Part shown: in pieces, positions 7,587 through 14,461 of the stretch
How the letters are laid out: each line of letters opens with the position of its first letter
Numbering within the stretch: position 1 is the stretch's first letter
Assembly: GCA_938041695.1 (NCBI GenBank)
Contig: CALISI010000061.1
Coordinates: 1 to 19,827, forward strand
From: an uncultured Actinomyces sp.
GTDB lineage: Bacteria > Actinomycetota > Actinomycetes > Actinomycetales > Actinomycetaceae
DNA: 19,827 bases
Reading direction: 5' to 3'
The notes under the pieces: model-generated
Told to the model about the DNA's origin: nothing
Database searches by the model: none
Seen by the model: only the letters and a program-made list of their open reading frames with translations
Program-made: the position numbers and the translations under genes

Positions 7587-8318
7587 TCAGACGCCGCTGG
7601 GCCAGATGCTGACAGCGCGGACGATGCAGGATCCCGAGTCGAAGGAAGGCAACGGTACAGTCGATGACAGCGAGGCTGATCCGCCCGCGGGGACGGTGAC
7701 CGTCTGCTTGTCTGAGGGCTGATAGCCCTTGATGGTAGAGCCGGGGACGAGGTAGACCTCGACGCCGACGTCGTACGCCGAGAGGCCCGCCAGGTTCGTT
7801 CCGATAATGGATACGGATCCGGTGATTGTCGCCGAGGATGCCCCCGCCGTGCAGGTGGGGGTGTCTTGCTTGACCATGTCCTGCGATGCGTCTTTTGCGT
7901 ACGCCTCGATAAAGTCCTTTTTTTTCGGGCAAATCTTGCCGATGGCTTCGTGGCGTGTCGCCGTCAGGCTCGAGTATTCTCGCGCCTTCACATCAAGCGA
8001 GGTGAAATCTGCATTCGCGCTCGTCAGACTGTCACACCACGCCTGAGCTTCCTTCTTATTGGTCGCGTCATTGATCTTGGTGCGGGTCGTCGCCGTCTCG
8101 GTTTCCGTTTCCTTGGCCTGATCACGCAGGGCCTGGGCGTCGCTCTGCGCCTGCCGGGCGGCCTGATGGGTGGAACGCGCACCGAGTCCCAGGCCAACCG
8201 AGAGGATCAGAAAGAGGACGGCGAGGCAGGCACCGATGATCGTCAGAACCTTCATGCCGCTGTGGGACCCTGAAGCCTGTGGCGTGGGTGCCTGCGCGGG
8301 GGTGGGAACGTAACTCAC
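7587..8318 (-). CDS. Single-pass membrane protein with coiled coil and Cys-containing outer domain
   Basis: A 243-residue protein of unknown function. Residues 1-21 are a Pro/Ala/Ser-rich cytoplasmic tail and 22-46 a transmembrane helix (MKVLTIIGACLAVLFLILSV). Residues ~50-92 are an Ala/Gln/Glu/Thr-rich coiled coil. Residues ~93-243 would be extracytoplasmic, with Cys95, 130, 156 and 231 available for disulfides. The last 90 residues (TCTAGASSATITGSVSIIG to IVRAVSIWPSGV) look like a small beta-sandwich of the FxLYD sort. Translation starts at GTG 8318, overlapping the preceding stop (GTGA), with GGAGAA just upstream, so it is coupled to the gene before it. A run of eight A residues on the coding strand (7925-7918) encodes the KKK at 132-134. 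Confidence 0.8.
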   Translation of the reverse strand: MSYVPTPAQAPTPQASGSHSGMKVLTIIGACLAVLFLILSVGLGLGARSTHQAARQAQSDAQALRDQAKETETETATTRTKINDATNKKEAQAWCDSLTSANADFTSLDVKAREYSSLTATRHEAIGKICPKKKDFIEAYAKDASQDMVKQDTPTCTAGASSATITGSVSIIGTNLAGLSAYDVGVEVYLVPGSTIKGYQPSDKQTVTVPAGGSASLSSTVPLPSFDSGSCIVRAVSIWPSGV

Positions 8319-8872
8319 TTCTCCAACTCCTCAAGTTCCTTCTGGGCCTGATCAAGCTCGTGTTGTGCCTGGTCGAGCTGGCCCTGAGCGTCGTCACGTT
8401 CGCTGACCGCAGGTGCGAGCTCCGCACGTGCGTGGCTGTAGGAGGCGCCCGCGATGATCGTCGTCACTGCGAAAACGACGACGGCCACCCACGCTGCGAC
8501 TGTCGCGATCTTCCAGTGCGAGGAGGTCTGAGAGTCCTTGGTCTGTCCGGCCTTCTTATCCCGCGCGTCCTTCTGTGGCTGGTCGAACCTGGGTTCGGAG
8601 CCGTAAGGATTCGAGGAGACGGTCGGCGCCTGCTTGTTGGACGGCAGGTGAGGGCCCTTCTGGGCGTTCGCCTGCTGCGCGCCCTGCAGGGTTCCGCCCT
8701 GCTGGGGGAAGCCCTGCTGCGGGAAGTTCTGCTGAGGCATGCCCTGCTGAGGCATTGCCTGGTGCTGCGTGGGCATCGGCTGGTACTGCTCGGTCCACAT
8801 GCCACCATTCCACCAGCGCAGGCGGGGAGAGCCTGCGGGGTCTGGATACCATCCGGGTGCTGGTTGAGACAT
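8315..8872 (-). CDS. DUF2510 domain membrane protein with C-terminal coiled coil
   Basis: A 185-residue protein from the ATG at 8872, chosen because AAAGGA lies 6 nt upstream and the conserved domain starts at residue 6. Residues 6-30 are DUF2510 (APGWYPDPAGSPRLRWWNGG). Residues 31-70 are Gln/Pro/Met-rich with four tandem PQQGx pentads (41-60). Residues 71-118 are a charged linker, 121-143 one transmembrane helix (KIATVAAWVAVVVFAVTTII), and 150-185 a heptad-rich coiled coil (QLDQAQHELDQAQKELEELE). DUF2510 is a short actinobacterial domain of unknown function, usually N-terminal to membrane proteins. The coupled downstream protein also has a helix followed by a coiled coil, so the two may pair. 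Confidence 0.82.
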   Translation of the reverse strand: MSQPAPGWYPDPAGSPRLRWWNGGMWTEQYQPMPTQHQAMPQQGMPQQNFPQQGFPQQGGTLQGAQQANAQKGPHLPSNKQAPTVSSNPYGSEPRFDQPQKDARDKKAGQTKDSQTSSHWKIATVAAWVAVVVFAVTTIIAGASYSHARAELAPAVSERDDAQGQLDQAQHELDQAQKELEELEK

Positions 8873-8897
8873 GACCGTCCTTTCAGTTTCTGGCACC

Positions 8898-8903
8898 AGT
8901 GTA
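8898..8903 (-). promoter_or_regulatory. -10 box of the DUF2510/coiled-coil operon
   Basis: TACACT (8903-8898, within TACACTGG) lies 26 nt before the ATG at 8872, with AAAGGA in between. The -35 is weak (GTTATG about 16 nt upstream). The same octamer precedes the genes starting at 1283 and 16939. Confidence 0.5.
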
Positions 8904-8970
8904 ACCAATCCGTGAGGTTCATAACGCAGGTAATGTGACAGTCGGCGGGGACCGCCGGGGGAGCGACAGG

Positions 8971-8983
8971 TACTCTGAAAGCT
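8971..8983 (+). promoter_or_regulatory. -10 box for a probable leaderless start of the transporter gene
   Basis: TACTCT (8971-8976) is followed by 7 nt and the ATG at 8984. A GAAAG lies just before the ATG but is a poor Shine-Dalgarno, so leaderless initiation is the simpler reading. The promoter is divergent from that at 8898-8903, about 70 bp away. Confidence 0.5.
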
Positions 8984-10558
8984 ATGGCCTCTCTATTCAC
9001 GTCTTCACCCCTGCTCGCACTGTTTGTCGTTGTTGCGTTGGGTGCTGCGATCGGGGCCATTCGGATCGGCCCGCTGCGCTTCGGTGCGGCCGGCGCACTC
9101 TTCGTGGGCCTCATCGTCTCGGCCCTGCACCCCGAGGTCGTGAGCACGCACATGTCGATCGTCCAGCCGATGGGCCTGGCCTTCTTCGTGTATTGCGTCG
9201 GCATTTCTGCGGGCGCGACCTTCTTCCAGGATCTGCGCAAGCAGACGAACCTCCTCGCGCTGACGACGATCGTGTGTATCGTCGGCGCGGCTATTGCGCT
9301 CGCGGGCGGACGTCTCCTCGGCCTGTCGTCCGGCCTGACCTCGGGCCTGTTCACGGGCGCCCTCACCGCTGCGCCCGCCCTCGATACGGCCACCCGCCTC
9401 ACCGGGGACGCGAACGCGGCGGTCGGCTACGCCTTCGGTTATCCGGTCGGCGTCATTGGTGGCATCCTCATCGTGACCATCACGGTGACGAGGAAGTGGC
9501 TGGGTCTCAAGGACACGCCCTCCTTGGCGGGTGCGTCCCTCGAGGCCGTCAGCGTGCACGTGACCAAGCAGATCAACACCCGTGATATTGCGGCGTGGCG
9601 TGAGCAGCGCGTGCGCCTGTCTTACCTGCGACGCGACGGCCGGACGCGCGTCATCGCCCCGGGCGAGGACCTGCTGCCCGGAGACCACGTCGTCATGGTC
9701 GGCGATCCCGCGTCGATTAAGGACACGGCACCCCTCGTCGGTGAGATCCTCGACCACAACCTCGAGGATGATCGCTCCGACCTGGCGTTCGAGCGCATCG
9801 TCGTGTCCAACCCCGATGTCGCCGGCCGCAGCGTCTCCGAACTCAACGTCACCAAGCGCTTCGGTGCCGTTATCACCCGCGTGCGCCGAGGCGACCTGGA
9901 CCTCCTGGCCCGCGACGACCTCGACCTCCAGCTCGGCGACCACGTCGCGGTTGTCGTCCCCACGGAGGAGCTCGACGATATCGCGGAGTGGCTCGGTGAC
10001 TCCGAGCGCCGCGTCGCCGAGGTCGACGGCATGGCCTTCGGCATCGGCCTCGTGTTGGGCCTTCTCCTGGGCATCGTGTCCTTCCCGCTGCCGGGCGGGC
10101 AGGGCTTCCAGCTGGGCGCCGCCGCAGGCCCGCTGATGGTCGGCATGCTGCTCGGCGCGCTGCGCCGCACCGGCCCGCTCGTGTGGACCCTGCCCGCCGC
10201 CGCGAACCTGACGATCCGCCAGATCGGCCTCATGCTCTTCCTTGCGGCGCTCGGCCTGAACGCAGGTCCGGAGTTCGCGAGCCTGCTCGGCAGCCCTGAC
10301 GGCTGGCGCGCCGCACTCCTCGCCGCCGTCATGGTGGTCGTGTGCTGCGGCGTCCAGGCGATCGGCGCAAAGTTCATCGGCCTGTCGGCGCCTCGTGCCG
10401 CTGGTGGCGTCGCGGGCTTCCTCGGCCAGCCGGCCGTCCTGCAGGCCGCCGACGCCCGTGTCACCGACGAGCGCATCGAGGCCGCCTACGCGACCCTCTT
10501 CGCCTTCGCGATCATCGTCAAGATCCTGCTCCTGCCGATCATTACGTCCTTCCTGTGA
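8984..10558 (+). CDS. Aspartate:alanine exchanger (AAE) family transporter with TrkA-C domains
   Basis: A 524-residue inner-membrane protein. Residues ~8-185 are a first block of membrane helices (LLALFVVVALGAAIGAIRIG onward). Residues ~186-265 and ~270-345 are two RCK_C/TrkA-C ligand-binding domains (first ending PGEDLLPGDHVVMVGDP, second LARDDLDLQLGDHVAVVVP). Residues ~350-524 are a second helix block (GMAFGIGLVLGLLLGIVSFP to IIVKILLLPIITSFL). This helix - double TrkA-C - helix layout defines the AspT/YidE/YbjL family. The founding member AspT exchanges aspartate for alanine; most relatives have unknown substrates, so the exact solute is open. The N-terminal GALTAAPALD motif resembles the conserved repeat of this family. 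Confidence 0.9.
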   Translation: MASLFTSSPLLALFVVVALGAAIGAIRIGPLRFGAAGALFVGLIVSALHPEVVSTHMSIVQPMGLAFFVYCVGISAGATFFQDLRKQTNLLALTTIVCIVGAAIALAGGRLLGLSSGLTSGLFTGALTAAPALDTATRLTGDANAAVGYAFGYPVGVIGGILIVTITVTRKWLGLKDTPSLAGASLEAVSVHVTKQINTRDIAAWREQRVRLSYLRRDGRTRVIAPGEDLLPGDHVVMVGDPASIKDTAPLVGEILDHNLEDDRSDLAFERIVVSNPDVAGRSVSELNVTKRFGAVITRVRRGDLDLLARDDLDLQLGDHVAVVVPTEELDDIAEWLGDSERRVAEVDGMAFGIGLVLGLLLGIVSFPLPGGQGFQLGAAAGPLMVGMLLGALRRTGPLVWTLPAAANLTIRQIGLMLFLAALGLNAGPEFASLLGSPDGWRAALLAAVMVVVCCGVQAIGAKFIGLSAPRAAGGVAGFLGQPAVLQAADARVTDERIEAAYATLFAFAIIVKILLLPIITSFL

Positions 10559-10564
10559 GCGCCG

Positions 10565-10576
10565 TAGACTAGGGCC
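10565..10576 (+). promoter_or_regulatory. -10 box for a leaderless NUDIX gene start
   Basis: TAGACT (10565-10570) stands 6 nt before the ATG at 10577 in the 18-nt gap after the transporter gene. The intervening AGGGCC is too close to the ATG to be an ideal ribosome-binding site. The gene may be both read through from the transporter and started here. Confidence 0.45.
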
Positions 10577-11098
10577 ATGGCTACCCCCGACTTCGTCCTC
10601 GAGCTGCGCCGACACGTCGGCCACGCGCCCCTGTGGATGCCCGGCACGACCGTCGTCATCCTGCGCCCCGCCCCGGGATGCGCGCCCATCGACTGGGAAC
10701 GTCCCATCGCGCCCGAGGCCGTCGACATCCTGTGCGTACGCCGCTCCGATAACGGCGCCTGGACCCCCGTGACCGGCATCGTCGACCCGGGCGAGGAGCC
10801 CGCCGTCGCGGCCGCCCGCGAGGCGCTCGAGGAAGCCGACGTGCGCATCGAGGTGCGCCGCCTCCTCTCCGTCGAGGTCGTCGGCCCCTTCACCTATGAC
10901 AACGGAGATGTCACCACCTACCTGGACGTCGCCTTCGCGGCGCAGTGGGTGAGTGGCGACCCCAACCCCGCCGACGGCGAAAACAGCGAGACCGCGTTCT
11001 TCCGCGGCGACCAGCTCCCGCCCATGAACGACCGCTTCCGCCGCGCCGTCGCCAAGGCGCTGAGCGCCCGCCCCGACGCGGACTTCCTCACCGCCTGA
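10577..11098 (+). CDS. NUDIX hydrolase
   Basis: A 173-residue cytosolic hydrolase of nucleoside-diphosphate-linked compounds. The Nudix box lies at residues 67-89: G67 (GIVDPG), E73, then R81-E82 and E85-E86 in REALEEAD. The final glycine of the consensus is replaced by D88, a tolerated variation. The preceding strand ILCVRRSDNGAWTPVTG is the usual lead-in. The C-terminal part (TYLDVAFAAQW, then ETAFFRGDQLPPM) matches actinobacterial NUDIX proteins of this length. The substrate (oxidised nucleotide, ADP-ribose or other) cannot be told. It lies 18 nt after the transporter gene. Confidence 0.93.
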   Translation: MATPDFVLELRRHVGHAPLWMPGTTVVILRPAPGCAPIDWERPIAPEAVDILCVRRSDNGAWTPVTGIVDPGEEPAVAAAREALEEADVRIEVRRLLSVEVVGPFTYDNGDVTTYLDVAFAAQWVSGDPNPADGENSETAFFRGDQLPPMNDRFRRAVAKALSARPDADFLTA

Positions 11099-11128
11099 GG
11101 CCGTGACCTGCGGGCGGGCCCCGGCCTC
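11097..11128 (+). terminator. Weak hairpin at the end of the NUDIX gene
   Basis: GAGGCC (11097-11102, overlapping the stop codon) pairs with GGCCTC (11123-11128). The right side includes CCCCGGCCTCGTC (11119-11131), identical to an arm of the terminator at 11660-11695. The stem is short and lacks a T-run. Confidence 0.3.
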
Positions 11129-11205
11129 GTCCTTGAGTGCGCGGAATCGCTTGTCTTTGTGTTAAACCGCTTGCGGGACTGAAGTCCTAGTGGTGGAATG
11201 GGGGC

Positions 11206-11637
11206 ATGGATACACCTAGCAAGATTGCATACTCCGTTACCGCCGACTCCACGGGCGGCCGCGCCGGTACCTCCTCCGTCCCCGCGCTCGGCATTACCCA
11301 CATCATGCGCGCCCCCAAGGAACTGGGCGGCACCGGCGACGGCGCCAACCCCGAAGCCCTCTTCGCCATGGGCTACGGCGCCTGCTTCCAAGGCGCCATG
11401 GGGCTGGCCGCCAAGGAAATGGGCATCGACACCACCGATTCCGTCGTGCGCACCACGATCGGCCTGGGTCCAGAAGGCGACTCCTTCGCCCTGACCGCCG
11501 ACATCAAGGTGTTCATCCCCGGCGTCGAGCTCGACCGCGCCCAGGCCCTCGCCGACCGCGCCCACCAGCTGTGCCCCTACTCCAAGGCCACGCGCGGCAA
11601 CGTGCCCGTCACCGTCACCGCAGTCGCCTCCCTCTGA
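11206..11637 (+). CDS. ohr: Organic hydroperoxide resistance protein (Ohr/OsmC family)
   Basis: A 143-residue thiol peroxidase that reduces organic and fatty-acid hydroperoxides in the cytosol. The two redox cysteines are C60 (GYGACF) and C123 (LCPYSKATRGN). R19 (GGRAG) and E50 (GANPEALFA), which position the peroxidatic thiolate in characterised Ohr proteins, fall at the expected places. The length is normal. The ATG at 11206 follows a G-rich stretch (GGTGGAATGGGGGC). An imperfect palindrome GGACT-GA-AGTCC lies about 25 nt upstream and might be an operator, but no OhrR-type gene is nearby. A strong terminator follows. Confidence 0.93.
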   Translation: MDTPSKIAYSVTADSTGGRAGTSSVPALGITHIMRAPKELGGTGDGANPEALFAMGYGACFQGAMGLAAKEMGIDTTDSVVRTTIGLGPEGDSFALTADIKVFIPGVELDRAQALADRAHQLCPYSKATRGNVPVTVTAVASL

Positions 11638-11659
11638 GGGCGCCCGATAGACGAAAAGA

Positions 11660-11695
11660 ACCCCGGCCTCGTCGATCAATTGACGAGGCCGGGGT
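11660..11695. terminator. Bidirectional terminator between ohr and the M18 peptidase gene
   Basis: A perfect 14-bp stem (11660-11673 with 11682-11695) encloses an 8-nt loop GATCAATT. TATCTT follows on the plus strand, and on the minus strand the tail reads TCTTTTCG. It lies between two convergent genes, ending at 11637 and 11716, and can serve both. Confidence 0.88.
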
Positions 11696-11715
11696 ATCTT
11701 CATGCGCTCAGACGC

Positions 11716-13020
11716 TCACGCGCCGCGCCAGTACGCCTCCAGCGCCTTCGACAGCGTCATCAGGTCATCGATGTGGCTCATCTCGCGCGCCGAATGCATC
11801 GACAGCAGGCCCACGCCCACATCCACCGTCAAGATCCCCAGGCGCGTTGCCGTGATCGGACCAATCGTCGTGCCGCACGGCATCGCGTTGTTCCCCACGA
11901 AGCTCTGTGAAGGCACACCCGCCGCCGCGCACGCCCGATTCCACAAGGCAATGCCCTCGCCGTCCGTCGCGTAACGCTGCTTCGAATTGATCTTGATGAT
12001 CGGGCCGCGACCCATCATCGGACGATTATCCGGATCGTGATGGCCCGCGTAGTTCGGATGCACCGAATGCGCCGCGTCCGCGCTCACACACGACGAAGCC
12101 GCCAGCATCCGCTCGAAGCCGTCCTCGTCGCGGCCCAGCGCCGTCGCCGTGCGGCGCAGCACCGTCTCCAGGATCGGGCCGGCCGCGCCCGTGCGCGACT
12201 CCGAGCCCACCTCCTCGTGGTCGAAGCACATGAACACCGTGATATCGCCGTCCGCGGGCACACCCTCCGCGGCGAGGCGCTCCAGGGCCACCAGGCCCGG
12301 GTGCACGCTCGACAGGTTGTCCTGGCGCGACGCCGCGATGAACTGGCCCTTGTCGCCGAAGAAACCCGGCCCCTGGCTGGGGGTCAGGATCAGGTCGAAG
12401 GCCGCGACCTGCGAGGCGTCATCCAGGCCCGCCGTGCGAGCCACATACTCCAGCACGTTGCCGTACGGGTTATCGACCGTCCACACCGGGTGCAGGTGCT
12501 TCTGCGGATCCAGCTTCAAACCAACCGGATTCACCTCACGATCCAGGTGGATCGCCAGCTGCGGGATGCGCGCAATCGGACCCGTACACGCCAGGACGAC
12601 CTCGCCATTGTTCAGAATCAGGCGGCCCGCCAGGGTCAGCTCGCGATCCAGCCACGAGTTCCACATCATGCCGCCGTACACCTCGACGTCGATCTGGCCC
12701 CAGCCATCCGGCGTCGTCGACTGTACCGACGGCTTCACCGACAGCGCCGGCGAATCCGTGTGCGCGCCAACGATGCGGAAGCCCGCGTCCTCGGCGACCG
12801 TCTCGGGCACGAACCACGCGGCCACCGCGCCACCGCGCACTATCACGTGACCACCCGGGGACGCATCCCACGCACCCTTCTCGTCGACGCGCGTAAAGCC
12901 GGCGTCCACGAGGCGCTGAGCCACGACCTCGGCCGCGTGATAGGGGGTGGGAGAATCAAGGAGGAAATGCTGATAGTCCACCGCGTTCGCGTGGACCTCG
13001 TCCAGTTCAAGCTGTGCCAT
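11716..13020 (-). CDS. M18 family aminopeptidase (aspartyl aminopeptidase type)
   Basis: A 434-residue cytosolic zinc aminopeptidase that removes N-terminal, usually acidic, residues from peptides. The cocatalytic metal residues of family M18 are visible: H87 and D89 (VGAHTDSPAL), D235 (ASRQDNLSS), E270-E271 (CFDHEEVGSESRTGA), D316 (CVSADAAHSVHPNY) and H410 (LLSMHSAREM). The family usually forms large dodecamers. The length fits bacterial M18 enzymes. The start at 13020 is preceded by TACCAT and TGAGGT without a Shine-Dalgarno at proper spacing, so it is probably leaderless. It is divergent from the aldo/keto reductase at 13067. Confidence 0.94.
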   Translation of the reverse strand: MAQLELDEVHANAVDYQHFLLDSPTPYHAAEVVAQRLVDAGFTRVDEKGAWDASPGGHVIVRGGAVAAWFVPETVAEDAGFRIVGAHTDSPALSVKPSVQSTTPDGWGQIDVEVYGGMMWNSWLDRELTLAGRLILNNGEVVLACTGPIARIPQLAIHLDREVNPVGLKLDPQKHLHPVWTVDNPYGNVLEYVARTAGLDDASQVAAFDLILTPSQGPGFFGDKGQFIAASRQDNLSSVHPGLVALERLAAEGVPADGDITVFMCFDHEEVGSESRTGAAGPILETVLRRTATALGRDEDGFERMLAASSCVSADAAHSVHPNYAGHHDPDNRPMMGRGPIIKINSKQRYATDGEGIALWNRACAAAGVPSQSFVGNNAMPCGTTIGPITATRLGILTVDVGVGLLSMHSAREMSHIDDLMTLSKALEAYWRGA

Positions 13021-13069
13021 ACCTCAATGGTAGAACGCCGCGCGTGGGGTGGCCTACGCTTGAGGTATG
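13018..13069. promoter_or_regulatory. Symmetric divergent leaderless promoters
   Basis: Minus strand: CTACCATTGAGGTATG (13033-13018). Plus strand: CTACGCTTGAGGTATG (13054-13069). The two arms match at 14 of 16 positions in inverted orientation, with 20 bp between, and both include the start codon. Each contains a -10-like box (TACCAT, TACGCT) 6 nt before its ATG. The expected -35 of one promoter overlaps the -10 of the other. Confidence 0.6.
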
Positions 13070-13906
13070 AGTGAGATTCCCGCATACACCCTGAACGACG
13101 GCCTGGACGTTCCCGCGATCGCGCTGGGGACCTACAACCTACGCGGCGCCTCGGGCGTCTCCTCAATGGTCTCGGGCATCGAGGCCGGGTATCGCATGCT
13201 GGATAGCGCCTTCAACTACGAGAACGAAGGCGCCCTGGGTGCCGCCGTCCGCCGCTGCGGCGTGCCTCGCGAGGAGCTGCGCCTGGTCTCCAAACTCCCC
13301 GGGCGCCACCAGCGCTACGACGAGGCCGTCTACACCCTCGAAGAATCCCTTATGCGCGCTGGCCTGGACTACTGGGATTTGTATCTGATCCACTGGCCCA
13401 ACCCCAAGCGTGGCCTGTACGTCGAGGCCTTCCAAGCCCTGCTGGACGCGCGCGATCGCGGCCTCATCCGATCCGTCGGCGTCTGCAACTTCCTGCCCGA
13501 ACACCTTGAGCGCGTGCACGCCGAGACCGGCGAGTACCCGAGCGTCAACCAGATCGAGCTGCACCCCTACTTCCCCCAGGCCTCCGCCCTGGAGTATCAC
13601 GCGCAGGTCGGCGTGCTCACCGAGTCGTGGAGTCCCCTGGGTCGCAAGTGGCGCATCGTCGAAGACCCCGCGATCGTTGCACTGGCATCCGAGGTGGGCG
13701 TGTCCCCGTCGCGTCTCATCCTGCGCTGGCACTACCAGCTCGGCGCCCTGCCCCTGCCCAAGTCCGGTAACCCTGAGCGCCAGCGCGAGAACCTCGACAT
13801 CTTCTCGTTCTCCCTGTCGTCCGAACAAATGGCGGCGATCAGCGCACTCGGGCGCCCCGACGGCCGCCAGGCCGACCAGAACCCGGAGTACTACGAGGAG
13901 TTCTGA
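13067..13906 (+). CDS. Aldo/keto reductase
   Basis: A 279-residue NADPH-dependent carbonyl reductase. The catalytic tetrad is D46 and Y51 (YRMLDSAFNYENE), K76 (LRLVSKLPG) and H109 (WDLYLIHWPNP). GVCNFLPEHLE and the cofactor motif LPKSGNPERQRENLDIFSFSL are also typical. It belongs to the same superfamily as the enzyme at 405-1283 but is clearly a different member, with a distinct N terminus and SKLPGRHQ in place of TTKIDNSN after the lysine. The substrate is unknown. The start has no good RBS and a TACGCT box 6 nt upstream, so it is probably leaderless. A long inverted repeat begins 11 nt after the stop. Confidence 0.93.
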   Translation: MSEIPAYTLNDGLDVPAIALGTYNLRGASGVSSMVSGIEAGYRMLDSAFNYENEGALGAAVRRCGVPREELRLVSKLPGRHQRYDEAVYTLEESLMRAGLDYWDLYLIHWPNPKRGLYVEAFQALLDARDRGLIRSVGVCNFLPEHLERVHAETGEYPSVNQIELHPYFPQASALEYHAQVGVLTESWSPLGRKWRIVEDPAIVALASEVGVSPSRLILRWHYQLGALPLPKSGNPERQRENLDIFSFSLSSEQMAAISALGRPDGRQADQNPEYYEEF

Positions 13907-13916
13907 CTGGTTGGGT

Positions 13917-14043
13917 CTGGCCGCTGTGTGTGCCGGTGGGCGGCGGCCCGCCCGCGAGATCGCCACACGCGAGCCTGCGGCTCGGAGTGATCGATCTCGA
14001 AGCCCGGCCAGGCCCTGCCACCGCCCACCGGCCCCGTGGCCAG
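13917..14043. other. Nested long inverted repeat, candidate structured RNA or terminator
   Basis: Four inverted repeats are nested around one centre. CTGGCC (13917-13922) pairs with GGCCAG (14038-14043). GCCGGTGGGCGG (13932-13943) pairs with CCGCCCACCGGC (14021-14032). CGAGATC (13955-13961) pairs with GATCTCG (13993-13999). CGAGCC-TGC-GGCTCG (13970-13984) closes the end. All arms are perfect. No frame across it looks coding and no T-run follows. It could be a small structured RNA, an mRNA 3' stabiliser or a Rho-aided terminator of the aldo/keto reductase gene; the sequence does not decide. Confidence 0.5.
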
Positions 14044-14123
14044 GTCCTTCGGGCACTCCGGCGCCCTCCGCCCCGGCAGTGTCTGTTGCTGTGAGAGGCC
14101 AGTGCGGTCGGCTCCTGCGGCTT

Positions 14124-14423
14124 AGCAATTTCGCACGTAATTCCCGTTGGGCTACTTCAAATCATGAATTGGCGTCGTTGCAATTGCAACGTTTGTGGGC
14201 GGTCTCCAAAAGTGACCGTAGGAAATTATGTGCGAGTTTTGCCTGGCTTGCCCCTGTCACTGCTCGTCGGCACCGCGGCAAGGCCCCGCGGCCTGCCCCG
14301 TCGGCACAGTAATTTCGCATGCAATTCCCTTTTGGTTATTTCAAACGTTGAATTCATGTCGTTGGAATTGCAACGTTTCTGAGCTTTGTTGAAAGTTCAT
14401 GCAATTGAATTGCATGCGAAATT
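14124..14423. repeat. Pair of 77-bp repeats with palindromes and an inverted end (MITE-like)
   Basis: Positions 14124-14200 and 14308-14384 align over 77 bp without gaps at about four-fifths identity (start AGYAATTTCGCA). The first holds the perfect palindrome CGTTGCAATTGCAACG (14176-14191); the second has the same with one mismatch (14360-14375). The 17-mer at 14311-14327 recurs inverted at 14407-14423. A perfect CATGCAATT-G-AATTGCATG spans 14398-14416. The DNA is strikingly AT-rich against its surroundings and has no coding potential, which suggests a small non-autonomous or decayed mobile element. Confidence 0.6.
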
Positions 14424-14461
14424 TGGAGAGGGACGCGTTGGTGGGGGAGGTGGGGTGTTGG

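Noticed and set aside
9005..10624. A 539-codon open frame on the minus strand opposite the AAE transporter gene
   Set aside because: It is rich in Asp/Glu/Arg/His/Gln with no hydrophobic core or domain pattern, which is what the complement of a GC-rich membrane protein gene looks like. The plus-strand gene has clear family motifs.
13917..14060. Bacterial SRP RNA gene (because of CCAGGTCC near 14040)
   Set aside because: The conserved GGAAGG-AGCAG apical region is missing on both strands and the stem order does not fit.
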